A stretch of 64,000 nt of DNA from Roseimaritima multifibrata (GCF_007741495.1 NZ_CP036262.1:992001-1056000); one strand, 5' to 3'. Shown: positions 26,922 through 36,151, numbered from the stretch's first letter. A program made the numbers and translations. The notes: generated by a model not told the origin, from the letters alone.

Positions 26922-27511
26922 GCCGAAGCTCCCTCGGTATTTTGTTCCGATTCCGGTGAATCCGATTCCGGTGACCCTGGGCGGCTGGATCGTGGTTTCT
27001 CACGTCGCAGAATCAACAACACGGCGGTTCCTGCAGTGAAGATCACCGCGGTTTCACCCAGCGTGTCGTAACCGCGGTAGCTCGCAAGTAAGGCGGTCAC
27101 CACATTCGGCAGCCCATGCATGTCGGGCTGAGATTTCTGAACAAACGATTCTTTCGGGTAGATCTGTACCGGCGCGTTGGGGTCTCCGAAATGATGCATG
27201 TCCAAAGTCCCGTAGATCAGAATCCCGCCGGTAGCCACGACTGCTAACAGCGGCACGATCCGTACGCCTGAGCGACCCTGCTTGAAGCCGGTCAGGGCTA
27301 GCGTGCTTAGCATCAGGACGGTTGAAATTCCCGCGCCAACGGCCGCCTCGGTAAAGGCGACGTCGGGGGCATCCAGATTCAGCATCCAACTGGCTGACAG
27401 AAAACTGTAGATGCCCGTAAACATGACCGCCGCCCAAAGGTCGCGGATACGTGCGATCGTAACCGCAGTGGCGGCTAGTAACGCCAGGATGATGATGTCG
27501 ATTGCGATCAT
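26918..27511 (-). CDS. MbhD/MbhE-like subunit (DUF4040), equals C-terminal part of MnhA
   Basis: The 197-residue product has two recognisable halves. The first (about residues 1-80) ends in DAPDVAFTEAAVGAGISTVL, the MbhD signature; the second (from about 130) has NVVTALLASYRGYDTLGETA, the MbhE/DUF4040 signature. In classical Mrp antiporters these lie at the C-terminus of MnhA; here they form a separate gene, so the MnhA function is split between this and the NuoL-like gene at 22981-24498. The charged tail (SSRPGSPESDSPESEQ) is unusual. It has 4-bp overlaps with both neighbours. Confidence 0.88.
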   Translation of the reverse strand: MIAIDIIILALLAATAVTIARIRDLWAAVMFTGIYSFLSASWMLNLDAPDVAFTEAAVGAGISTVLMLSTLALTGFKQGRSGVRIVPLLAVVATGGILIYGTLDMHHFGDPNAPVQIYPKESFVQKSQPDMHGLPNVVTALLASYRGYDTLGETAVIFTAGTAVLLILRREKPRSSRPGSPESDSPESEQNTEGASA

Positions 27512-27861
27512 GATTTGTCGCCCTTCTTCTGAAGGATGCTCGCATCTAATTCAGGCTTTAAGCCGTGAGCCAACGCTGAACGAGCCAGCGCGTGGCAGGA
27601 GGTCGGACTGGTGATCCAAACGAAAAACAGAATGGTTATCAACTTCACCGTCACCAGCGAGAACCCCGCGTAAAACATCAGCCCGGTTAAAATCAAACCG
27701 GCTCCCAAGGTGTCGGTAATCCCGCCACCATGCATCCGAGAGAAAAATTCGGGTAAACGGAGAATCCCGATGCCTCCGATCAGGGAGAAGAATGCCCCGC
27801 TAACGAGGAAGAGCCAGCACAGGATGTTGCCAGTCATTTGCATGATTTCAGGGAATGTCAT
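27508..27861 (-). CDS. mnhG: Cation/proton antiporter subunit MnhG
   Basis: The 117-residue product has three helices and the MnhG motif GGIGILRLPEFFSRMHGGG, matching the usual GLLRFPDxxxRLHA. A short C-terminal cytoplasmic tail ends in a Lys-rich stretch. It is coupled to its neighbours by 4-bp overlaps and belongs to the membrane core of the antiporter. Confidence 0.92.
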   Translation of the reverse strand: MTFPEIMQMTGNILCWLFLVSGAFFSLIGGIGILRLPEFFSRMHGGGITDTLGAGLILTGLMFYAGFSLVTVKLITILFFVWITSPTSCHALARSALAHGLKPELDASILQKKGDKS

Positions 27862-28142
27862 TCGAGGTTTTCCCCGCCGAAATCACCAAATTCGGTGAAA
27901 CGTAAGAGGGCCACCATCCCAATGAAATTCATCAAACTGTAAAGCAAGGCAAGGTCTAAGAAATCATCGCGGCCCGACATGAAATCTAAAACGCAGATCA
28001 AGAGCACGGTCTTGGTGCCAAACATGTTCAGCGCCAATACCCGGTCGAATACCGTCGGCCCAAGCATCGCTCGAATCAGGGCCAAGGTCATCGTGACCAA
28101 GATCGCAATCGAAGTTGCCAGAAATAGATGGGTCATGGTCAT
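27858..28142 (-). CDS. mnhF: Cation/proton antiporter subunit MnhF
   Basis: The 94-residue product fits MnhF: three helices with the conserved RAMLGPTVFDRVLALNMFGT near residue 25 and a short end (FTEFGDFGGENLE). Its start overlaps the mnhE stop by 4 bp. Confidence 0.9.
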   Translation of the reverse strand: MTMTHLFLATSIAILVTMTLALIRAMLGPTVFDRVLALNMFGTKTVLLICVLDFMSGRDDFLDLALLYSLMNFIGMVALLRFTEFGDFGGENLE

Positions 28143-28624
28143 GATTGGGGAGGCTCCAAGTCGCAGATTCGATCGGACATCTCACCGGCGATGTCTTCTT
28201 CTGCATCTGCAAGCGATAGGGCGTGAACCGTGATCTGTGAACCGTGCAAGTTAATCGCCACGGTCCCCGGAGTTAGCGTGATGGAGTTCGCTAGGATCAC
28301 TCGCCCGAGTTCTGTCTTTTGGGGGGCGTCGACTTCGACGACGCAGCGCTGAATGGGCATCTTGCGTGCTAGCAAAATTCGGGTGACGTCCAGGTTGGCA
28401 ACGACAATTTCTTTGATCAACCAAGGGGCGTACCGTGTGAACGGGCGAATCCCTAGTTGCACCGGAGCTCCTTCGTCGTCGACGATCTTCATCCGTCGTG
28501 CAATGTAGACGCAGAATATGCAAGAAACTGCACCCACCCCCAGCAGGAAGGGGTGATTGAAGTAGCCCGACCAGAGCAGCCAGTTCGCAGCAAGTGCGGC
28601 GCTAAGGGTGAGGGTGTATTTCAC
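28139..28624 (-). CDS. mnhE: Cation/proton antiporter subunit MnhE, first gene of the cluster
   Basis: The 161-residue product has two N-terminal helices, then the MnhE signature around residue 95-130 (LGRVILANSITLTPGTVAIN), which matches the family's ANSITLTPGT motif. It is the first gene of a minus-strand run of mnhE-F-G-MbhDE-B-C-D-NuoL-like-small-D-like followed by the PHP gene, with mostly 4-bp overlaps. No clear promoter is seen upstream, but a 1-kb spacer is available. Confidence 0.92.
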   Translation of the reverse strand: MKYTLTLSAALAANWLLWSGYFNHPFLLGVGAVSCIFCVYIARRMKIVDDEGAPVQLGIRPFTRYAPWLIKEIVVANLDVTRILLARKMPIQRCVVEVDAPQKTELGRVILANSITLTPGTVAINLHGSQITVHALSLADAEEDIAGEMSDRICDLEPPQS

Positions 28625-29012
28625 AAGACGTTGCGATCGATTGAAGTCATAAAACGGCCACGCATGTGCTGGGTTAAAAGGTAAATGGAGGTGTCAAATG
28701 GATAGGAGACCAGGGCTTAATCAAAGCGATTAGCACTTACCGGACCAATCGTTTTTTATCCTGTACGGCTCCCTGCAATAACCCTCAATTTCGTTCTTAA
28801 CGGCGCACTAGCGTTATTCGGAAATATATAACGATCCGAACAAATTGCTAGAAGTCCACCATGGACAATCCTTTCTATCGGTCGATGTGACGAGTCAAAA
28901 GACCGTAAATAGAAGATTCCCTAAAGCAAAGGCTATTTGGTTGCTTCGGTTTTCCGTAGTCAAAGACCTCTGGTTAGAAGTTCTGGTTGTGAACGTTCAG
29001 TTCTTTGGATCG

Positions 29013-29068
29013 AGACACGGAGGCACGGAGGCACGGAGACACGGAGACACGGAGACACGGAGACACGG
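29013..29068. repeat. 8-bp tandem microsatellite, seven units
   Basis: Seven consecutive units of AGACACGG or AGGCACGG run without interruption from 29013 to 29068. Units 2 and 3 are the G variant and the others the A variant. No coding or RNA function is evident. Confidence 0.95.
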
Positions 29069-29347
29069 CCGCTGGAGAATCATCGCACGGTGGATGGCTG
29101 GGTAGGTTGCGACGTGATGCTGGCGTGAGGGAGGGAAATTGCAAAAAGTTAAATTGCAAAATGGCTGTCCCTGCTGGGGATTTTGCAGTCTCTTACGCGG
29201 TTCGTGGAATTTTGTGCTGCGCAACGCGATCAGGAGAAGCCTTTTCGTCAGTCCAATGGAAGACTGGGGGACATAGGGGAGAAAAGTTGCTGTGGGGAAT
29301 GTGCTCGGGTGTAAGTGCGTGTCCGATCGTCTTTGGTTCAGTAGGCT

Positions 29348-29390
29348 AGGCTGCTAGCCTGTTAGGACCGGGGCGACAGGCTGGCAGCCT
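29348..29390. repeat. Inverted repeat with 15-bp arms
   Basis: The arms AGGCTGCTAGCCTGT (29348-29362) and ACAGGCTGGCAGCCT (29376-29390) pair with one mismatch around a 13-base loop. No U-run follows, so it is not a standard terminator. It resembles the palindromic intergenic repeats found elsewhere in this window. Confidence 0.75.
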
Positions 29391-29678
29391 ATTCCACTCA
29401 TTAGCGTCTCTACTGTCACCGCCTCCACCGGCGGGCGGCACTCGGTATGCCTTTTCGCGAAACCGGGAGGTTTGCGACGGACTTTGGGATTGTTGGGGCG
29501 TTCGATTTTCCTTCGGTCGTCCTTCCAATTATCCTTGGAGGGGCTCCGCTAACGATTTTTGGGGGAGCTGCCCTTTTTCTTTGCCATGAAATGGAATGAT
29601 GGGGCGTTTCAGGGGACGTCCTGATGGCTTAAAACAGTCCCATTCATTGCTTTTTATCCCTCTTCGCTTGCCGACGCC

Positions 29679-31022
29679 ATGCCTCCCAAAGACCCCCAAG
29701 AAGAGCCACAACTTTGGCAATCGGTGCCACCCATCGAGTTTTCGGTTGTTGTTGGAACGCGTGAACAGCAACAGGGCTTGGAAATTCTTGCTCGTCAGGC
29801 TCCTGGTTACCCCGTTGCCGCTGGGCAGATCGCTCATGCTCTAAAAGTCCGTGCAACCCACATCATGATGGACTTTACCCAGCAAGCGACCGCGATGCGT
29901 TATCAGATCGATGGTCAGTGGGAAAACCTTCCGCCGCTGCCTCGCGATGCGGGGGATGCGATGCTGTACACCCTGAAACAGGTGAGCGGTCTGAATCCAG
30001 CCGATCGTCGAAGTGCCCAATTGGGCAAGTGTGCGACGAAGGTTAAGAAAGCGAAATTTACGATCACCGTGCAAAGCCAGGGTACGAAGACGGGCGAACG
30101 CGTCTTGGTCCGGATCGAACCCGATAAAGCTCCGTTTGCAGGTCTGACCGATCTTGGGATGCGAGACAAGATGCGGGAAATTACCAAAGCGGCTCTCGAT
30201 GCCGATGGTGCTTTGGTCCTGATCAGTGCTCCTAAGGGTACCGGTTTAACGACCACCTGGCAGGTCAGTATGGAGGCGGCTGACCGGCTGACTCGCGATT
30301 TCCAGTCGGTCGAGAACGAGGACCGGAAAGAGCCTGAAACGATCAACATCAGTGCGAACTATTACGGTCCCAAAACGGGGAAAACCGCGGGCGAATTAGT
30401 GCGCAGCATGATCCTGAAAGAACCGGATGTCTTTGTGCTGCCCGAGATTCCCGATGACGAAGTATTGGCGTCGATTCTGGATCAGGTTGCAAACAACGAG
30501 AAGGCTGCCTATACCCGTTTGGTTGCCCAGGATGCGGTAGAGGCGGCGGTCAAATTGGTCGCAAAACATCGCAGTTGTGCAAAGGCGATTGCGTCCACGC
30601 TTAAGGCAGTGACAAGTCAGCGTCTGGTTCGCCGGTTGTGTGAAAACTGTCGCCAGCCGTTCGAACCTTCGCCGCAATTGCTAAAGCAGTTGGGGATTCC
30701 GCAAGGCCGCGTCGGAGTGTTGTACCGCGCCTACGTGCCGCCTCCGATCGAACAGCAGGTTGATGAAAAAGGGAATCCGGCGCCGGTTCCTGTCTGCCAT
30801 GTTTGTAACGGCCGGAGTTACTTGGGGCGTGCCGGCGTTTTTGAATTGCTTCAGCCAGGGCCGCAGTTCCGTGCCGCCCTGTTGAAGACTCAAGACGTCA
30901 ATAAGCTCCGTCAAGTTGCCAAGGCCGAAGGGCATCGAGGCCTACAGACCGAAGCGGTCCTGACGGTAGCTCGAGGCATCACCAGCCTGGAAGAGGTCAA
31001 GCGAGTTTTCGCGGGCGGTTAG
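29679..31022 (+). CDS. GspE/PulE-type secretion ATPase homologue with degenerate P-loop
   Basis: The 447-residue product has the order of a GspE/PilB ATPase: an N2-like domain (about 50-170), a P-loop core and a CxxC zinc-finger pair near the end (CENC and CHVC, then GRAGVFELL). Nucleotide-binding motifs are altered. The P-loop reads APKGTGLTTT at residues 184-193, where the lysine is L190; the Walker B box reads EPDVFVLPEIPDDE at 248-261, with P255 and P258 replacing Gly and Arg. The protein may no longer hydrolyse ATP and may regulate or scaffold a type II or IV pilus system. No pilin or secretin genes are adjacent. Confidence 0.85.
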   Translation: MPPKDPQEEPQLWQSVPPIEFSVVVGTREQQQGLEILARQAPGYPVAAGQIAHALKVRATHIMMDFTQQATAMRYQIDGQWENLPPLPRDAGDAMLYTLKQVSGLNPADRRSAQLGKCATKVKKAKFTITVQSQGTKTGERVLVRIEPDKAPFAGLTDLGMRDKMREITKAALDADGALVLISAPKGTGLTTTWQVSMEAADRLTRDFQSVENEDRKEPETINISANYYGPKTGKTAGELVRSMILKEPDVFVLPEIPDDEVLASILDQVANNEKAAYTRLVAQDAVEAAVKLVAKHRSCAKAIASTLKAVTSQRLVRRLCENCRQPFEPSPQLLKQLGIPQGRVGVLYRAYVPPPIEQQVDEKGNPAPVPVCHVCNGRSYLGRAGVFELLQPGPQFRAALLKTQDVNKLRQVAKAEGHRGLQTEAVLTVARGITSLEEVKRVFAGG

Positions 31023-31024
31023 GC

Positions 31025-33049
31025 CTATTCGTTGACCAGTAAATTGACAATCCGGCAAGCCGTTCCCTTGCTTGCTTCGTTGTGGTCAGCATCGATTTGG
31101 ATTCGCAGGACGTGTTCCCCTTCGGGGAGTTCGGATTCAAGGACATGCACCCACGGGATGTGCAGGCCTCCGCTCCATTTGGTGAACAGGTCTAAGTGTT
31201 TGGTTTCGCCGCCGTCGACTTGGTAGGAAATTTTGCCGGCGTCTGGCCCGGCGGCGACGAAGATTCCAACGCCACGTCCGCTGAATTTCAGCGCAAACGA
31301 ATCGCCAGCCGATGTGCCCACCAGCATTGGAACGTCATGAAAACGTTTGCGGACACCGCCGCCAATATCGTTGGCGCGTGGGTCACATTTGGGATCGATC
31401 CGAAAACCTTGCAGGTCGGTTGCCGATTCCAAGGGAACCATGGTTCCTCGGTCATAGCTGAAAGGATCGATCGGCTGGGGCATGTTGTGGTCGACTGCGG
31501 TCGCGGTATCGCGGAGCGGCGGTTCCCAAGCGGTGCTTAGCAAGCGACGGATGGTGGAAGCGTAAAGACGGTGCCCGTAATCCGAAGGGTGCAGGTCACG
31601 AAAGTCTTCTTTCCAGGTGAACTGGTTGGCATCGATCCGCTCGGTAACTTCTTTTGCCAATTGGATCGTGGGCACGTCATAGTGTTTCGCCACCCGTTGG
31701 TGTTGTTCAATGACCTTTGGAGTTTGCCCGTTGCGGTAATCGGTCATGTGATACGGGTCCACAAATTGCATCACGACGATATCCATCTTGGGATTGGCTC
31801 TGCGAGCGTGCCTTAGGATTCCTTCCATGCCGCGAACGATTTCGGTTGGCTGGCGGAAATTGTGTTTGTCATTGACGGCGGCTTCTTCAAAAAAGAGATC
31901 GATGTCACCCGCTGCCAGGACGTCTCGCATCAGGCGAAAGGATCCGGGAGTCGATCCGGTGGACGAGATTCCCGCATCGATGAATTCGAATTCGGTTTCG
32001 GGGAATCGAGATCGCAGGTAGGCTTGCGTCCGCTCTCGCCAGCCTTTCATCTCGGTGATCGAACCACCCATAAAAGCGACGCGACCCTTTTTATTGCGTT
32101 CGAATTGAATGCGTGAATTATCAAGGCTCCCGCGCAGTTCGAAGTAATCGTTCGTGTTAGGCAGCACGGTCGCGTGGGCTTCAATGAAGTCGGCGACTCG
32201 GACCGGGTCGGGATGGGTGAAGTGATGTCCCTGAGATTTTTCGGTCCCTTCGGCAACTTCGATAATGTCCATCTGGCCGCCTAGTTTTCGATATCGATCG
32301 GCGAGGATGAACGTGTTTTCCTCGGGAGGGACGACGCGATCGGTCAGCGATACGATATGAAGGATCGGGATCTTGGCCGCGGCGATCGTTTCCAGGCGGT
32401 CGATGGGGTTGCCTTGGTAGGCCAATGCCTCGGCTTCGCTGAATCCGTATTCTGCCAAACAGGTTTTCCACGTCGAGGCACTTCCGACTCCCTTTCCTTT
32501 GCCTCCTGGCCAGCTTTTCATGTCGCAGACCGGGGTGTCGCAGTAGATGCAGGCGACACGATCGGGCCATTGAGCGGCGAAGGCATAAACAAATAAACCG
32601 CCGCGGCTGACCCCTTCTAAAGCGACTTGCTTGGCCAGTCCTTGGGAGACCATCGCTTGATAAAACGCATCCCAGGTCTTCATGGCTCGAGGGCTGCCAA
32701 GTTGGTTGGCCGTATCGATATGAGCCACATGGAAACCTCGGTCCAACAGAATCTTGTCCGCTTCAGCGTGGAAGCCAGGAAATCGAGCTCGCCAGACCCA
32801 AGGGGCACCGGGGGCGACTGTTTCGGGGGCGACCACGTACGCTTTGTGTTGATCGACCTGGAAATCGAAGCGTTTAAATCCTTCCCACTTCGATTCGGTT
32901 CCTTTCCAGTCGAATCGCTTGGCAGTCGTTTCCGAATCTGGAGCGACAACGGGCTCAGCCGCCTGAATGGTTGCGAAACCGCCCAAAATGCCCAGGACAA
33001 GCAATGTTAGGGCAAAAAGCCGGCAGCGGGATTGAAACAAAACAGTCAT
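31025..33049 (-). CDS. Exported two-domain hydrolase: alpha/beta-hydrolase plus SGNH esterase
   Basis: The 674-residue product has a signal peptide at residues 1-30 (LFALTLLVLGILGGFATIQAAE). The first domain (about 40-290) is an alpha/beta hydrolase with the nucleophile elbow GVSRGG and a late HxxH-type His in GHHFTHP. The second (about 300-520) is an SGNH hydrolase with MGGSITEMKGW and, later, DLHPSDYGH, the expected Asp-x-x-His region. A C-terminal beta-rich domain follows. Such proteins remove acyl groups from sulfated or acetylated polysaccharides. It converges with the GspE-like gene (stop codons 3 bp apart). Confidence 0.85.
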   Translation of the reverse strand: MTVLFQSRCRLFALTLLVLGILGGFATIQAAEPVVAPDSETTAKRFDWKGTESKWEGFKRFDFQVDQHKAYVVAPETVAPGAPWVWRARFPGFHAEADKILLDRGFHVAHIDTANQLGSPRAMKTWDAFYQAMVSQGLAKQVALEGVSRGGLFVYAFAAQWPDRVACIYCDTPVCDMKSWPGGKGKGVGSASTWKTCLAEYGFSEAEALAYQGNPIDRLETIAAAKIPILHIVSLTDRVVPPEENTFILADRYRKLGGQMDIIEVAEGTEKSQGHHFTHPDPVRVADFIEAHATVLPNTNDYFELRGSLDNSRIQFERNKKGRVAFMGGSITEMKGWRERTQAYLRSRFPETEFEFIDAGISSTGSTPGSFRLMRDVLAAGDIDLFFEEAAVNDKHNFRQPTEIVRGMEGILRHARRANPKMDIVVMQFVDPYHMTDYRNGQTPKVIEQHQRVAKHYDVPTIQLAKEVTERIDANQFTWKEDFRDLHPSDYGHRLYASTIRRLLSTAWEPPLRDTATAVDHNMPQPIDPFSYDRGTMVPLESATDLQGFRIDPKCDPRANDIGGGVRKRFHDVPMLVGTSAGDSFALKFSGRGVGIFVAAGPDAGKISYQVDGGETKHLDLFTKWSGGLHIPWVHVLESELPEGEHVLRIQIDADHNEASKGTACRIVNLLVNE

Positions 33050-33259
33050 GGTGGGGCCTCGATGCGGCTTGTTCTTAGGAAGGGGGGATCGAATAGTTCG
33101 GATTCCAGAGGGTCATTGTGGCAGCGAATAGGCGCGGTTCAAGCACGAATTGGGGCGAAATTGATAGATCAAGCTCTGATCGCTGAATCCTCTATAGAAG
33201 TGAACTAAACTAATACAGCCTGTCCGCTTTTCGCTCCTCCTTCTTTTGGCCCGACCAGG

Positions 33260-36151
33260 ATGACTCGTCGCTTCCACTGCTTAATCCTCGCTGGCTGGAT
33301 GTTTTGTCTGCTACTGGGTGGTGCGCCCTCGCAAAACGTGATGGCTCAGCCTCCCGCAGCGGATCCGTTTGCGCCGGTTGATCCCTTTGCGCCTGCTGGG
33401 GATAACCCCGGTATGGACCCCAACAATCCGTTCGGAGGCCCGGTCGAAGGGAATCTGTTCGATCCGGCAGCGGCGCCGGCAGCCGCCGCAGGGCAAGCGC
33501 TTGGCGAAATTCTGCAGCCGACGGACCCGTTTATCGAAGAACTGCGACGTTACGCGGCAGGATCGAATGCGAAGTTAGCGTTAGCGATTCGGCAGGCTGC
33601 CCGGATTGGTAACTGGAAAGAGGTGGAAGATTTCTTGCAGATCTTGGCCGGACGGAAACCAAGTCAGGCGGTCCTTTCGTCGATGGCAAACACGATTGAT
33701 GGGCCGTTGTTGGCGAGGATGCGTCTGCAGCCCAAATTGTCGCCTGAGTCGATCAAGATGATCGATCAGATGCGTTCCGCGGCTCAAGCGAGTGCAAGCG
33801 ATAACAAAATCCTTCGGCAGGCAATCCTTGCTCTGAAGTCTCCCAGTGTCGACCTGCAGTTGAAGGGATACCGTGCGTTGTTTACGGGAGGCGATAACGC
33901 GATTGCGGAATTGGTGACCGCCGCGGTGCAGCCCAGTCCAGTCGTCCCGCGTGAAAAACTGGTTCCGGTGTTGCGTGAAATGGGGCCTTCTGCGGAACAC
34001 GCCATTCGGCAATTTGTGCTGTACGGAGCTCCCGAACTGCGAGCAGGAGCCCTGGAGACCCTGGTTCTTTGGGATCGTAAGGCCGCACTTGGCGATTTAG
34101 TGACCGCGTTACATGCGGCCGACGCAACGGATAAAGAGCGATCGATTGCGGCATCGACGCTGGCTCAAGATTACAAACCGCTGCCGTCGGGAAAAGAAGC
34201 GGAACAGTTCCTAACCGGAAAATTGAACGACGCGGTTCGTTTGGCAAAACGAACCGCTCGTGACGAAAAAATGAAGACCATCTGGGTGATTGGCGAGGAT
34301 GGCAAAACGATCACGCCTCAGTTGGCTACGGCTCGGCTTGCTGCGGTTCAGCAGGCAGCCGTTGCCGCCGCAAGGTTGCGTCCGTTGTCAGGCCTTAGTC
34401 TGGAGGCTCAGCGAGCCGCTTTGATCACGGACATTGACTATGCCGTTCAGCAAGACCTGCTTTTTGGGACCGACCCGAAGGACTTTGACTCGTTGCGAGA
34501 ATCTTATTCCGCGGACGCGTTTTCATTGCCTCAGTTACAGAGCCTGCTTTCGGACAGTATGGATCAGCGCCGCGATGCCGCTACGGTCGGGATCCTTCGG
34601 TTGCTGCCGGCGGACCCTCAGTTGGTCCGTTCGATGTCTCAGGACCAAACGCCACTGGTCGATGCGGCTTCTCATCCCGATCCCCGCGTCCGGTATGAAG
34701 CCTCGTTGTTGATTGGGCGAACGAAGATGGATGAGCCGTATCGGGGGAGCAGTGTTGTGCTTCGTCGCTGGCTTGAGATGGCGGCTTTGAAGAATCGGCC
34801 GACGGCGCTGGTTGTGCAGCCCCGCCCCGCTGCGGCGATGCGGCTGGAGGCGATGTTGATTCAGCAGGGTTACAACGTTGAAATTGTGCCAAGCGTTCAG
34901 GAAGCGGCACTCCGAGTCGCCCGAGGGGGGGACATCCAAGTGATTGTTGCGACGACCGACCTTCCCGACCTGCCGCCGATCGAACTGGTTGACCGCATTC
35001 GCCGCATTTCACTTGGGGCGAACATCCCCATCCTCTTTTACGGCGACGATCGCGCCGGGACCAGTAACAACAGCCTTTCGGCTCCGGTTCGGCGGATCGT
35101 TCCGCCACGGCGCACGCTGGATCAAGATCGCTATGACGTGCTGCTGGAATCGCTTCAGTTGTTAAACGACGATTTAGAATTTGTATTGTTTCAGCCACCG
35201 ATCGACGTACCGGTGAACCGTCCGGATCCGCAGTTGGAACAGCGCGAAAATTACGCGGCTGCATTGGAAAAAGTTCGTGCGGCAGTGCTGAAATCGAAGT
35301 TAGATCGCAACCTCAGTTTCTTTGGATTGGCACTTGGAATCGATGCCCATCCGATTGCGTTGACCCTGCAACCTGAAACCGAAGGTGGGATCGCTCAGGC
35401 TGAAATTTTGCGAACATCGCTGGAAGACCTTGGTTTCGAATTTGAAAGTGTCAGCGATTTGGCGGCGCTTCAGACCCGTTTGGAGGATCGCCGACCGGTC
35501 CATATGGTTTTTCTGTCCGCCAGTTCGGCGCCGGAGTACGCGCGTGATTTGGTCAACCAGATTCGCGAGACAAAGGAAGGTGCCAAGGTCCCGATTTTCT
35601 TCTACGGAGGGAGTGACGATGGACTGGAAACCGCTCGTTTTGAATCCCAGCTCCGAAGGCGGCATGCGATATCGACGCCAGAATCTTTTACGTCCGTGAT
35701 GGATGCGGTTAATGCAGCGGCTGCACTGCCGCCGCTGGATTCTGACGAACGGAAAGCTTACGAGATTGGTTCGATGTCGATTTTGTCTGCGGTCGCTCAA
35801 GATCCGAAGCAAGAATTCTACGACCTGCGAACAAACGAAATCGACAAGGTGCTAGGGGCCCCCTCTTCCGGATCCAACGAATCACACCTCGCGGTTTTGG
35901 CCGGTTTAGGGACCGCGGAATCGCAGGATGCCCTTGCTGAACTGGCGGCAAATGAGTCGGTTGCACAGCCGGTTCGGATGCGGGCCGCCGAGCGATTTGC
36001 CGAATCAGTTCAGCGTTTTGGTACAAGACTCAGCCGAGATCATGTGGCGTTGCAGTATCAACGCTACAATCGCACAAATAACGAAGACATTCGTGCTTCA
36101 ATCGGGATTGTGTTGGATGCCATGGAAAAACGGGTCTCCAGCACGAATTGA
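33260..36151 (+). CDS. Exported HEAT-like protein with two receiver-like domains
   Basis: The 963-residue product begins with a signal peptide (hydrophobic core near LILAGWMFCLLLGG, cut near VMAQ). A Pro-rich linker follows, then helical HEAT-like repeats (about residues 90-500) and two domains with response-regulator topology, at about 513-640 (ALVVQPRPAAAMRLEAML then GDIQVIVATTDLPDLPPIEL) and 690-825 (PIALTLQPETE then VHMVFLSASSAPEYARDL). The phosphoacceptor Asp position is Thr in the first and Ser in the second, so phosphotransfer is unlikely. A further helical region ends the protein. Function is unknown. Confidence 0.8.
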   Translation: MTRRFHCLILAGWMFCLLLGGAPSQNVMAQPPAADPFAPVDPFAPAGDNPGMDPNNPFGGPVEGNLFDPAAAPAAAAGQALGEILQPTDPFIEELRRYAAGSNAKLALAIRQAARIGNWKEVEDFLQILAGRKPSQAVLSSMANTIDGPLLARMRLQPKLSPESIKMIDQMRSAAQASASDNKILRQAILALKSPSVDLQLKGYRALFTGGDNAIAELVTAAVQPSPVVPREKLVPVLREMGPSAEHAIRQFVLYGAPELRAGALETLVLWDRKAALGDLVTALHAADATDKERSIAASTLAQDYKPLPSGKEAEQFLTGKLNDAVRLAKRTARDEKMKTIWVIGEDGKTITPQLATARLAAVQQAAVAAARLRPLSGLSLEAQRAALITDIDYAVQQDLLFGTDPKDFDSLRESYSADAFSLPQLQSLLSDSMDQRRDAATVGILRLLPADPQLVRSMSQDQTPLVDAASHPDPRVRYEASLLIGRTKMDEPYRGSSVVLRRWLEMAALKNRPTALVVQPRPAAAMRLEAMLIQQGYNVEIVPSVQEAALRVARGGDIQVIVATTDLPDLPPIELVDRIRRISLGANIPILFYGDDRAGTSNNSLSAPVRRIVPPRRTLDQDRYDVLLESLQLLNDDLEFVLFQPPIDVPVNRPDPQLEQRENYAAALEKVRAAVLKSKLDRNLSFFGLALGIDAHPIALTLQPETEGGIAQAEILRTSLEDLGFEFESVSDLAALQTRLEDRRPVHMVFLSASSAPEYARDLVNQIRETKEGAKVPIFFYGGSDDGLETARFESQLRRRHAISTPESFTSVMDAVNAAAALPPLDSDERKAYEIGSMSILSAVAQDPKQEFYDLRTNEIDKVLGAPSSGSNESHLAVLAGLGTAESQDALAELAANESVAQPVRMRAAERFAESVQRFGTRLSRDHVALQYQRYNRTNNEDIRASIGIVLDAMEKRVSSTN

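Larger units (their letters stand above)
28625..29678. other. Gene-free spacer of about 1 kb with repeats
   Basis: This stretch separates the divergent mnhE and the GspE-like gene. It is A/T-richer than coding regions near 28750-28950. It holds an 8-bp tandem array (29013-29068) and a 15-bp inverted repeat (29348-29390). Frames here have no supported protein character. Promoters for both flanking genes are expected. Confidence 0.5.

Noticed and set aside
29346-29837. Minus-strand frames in the spacer and over the start of the GspE-like gene
   Set aside because: They run through an inverted repeat or antisense to the supported gene and show no protein features.
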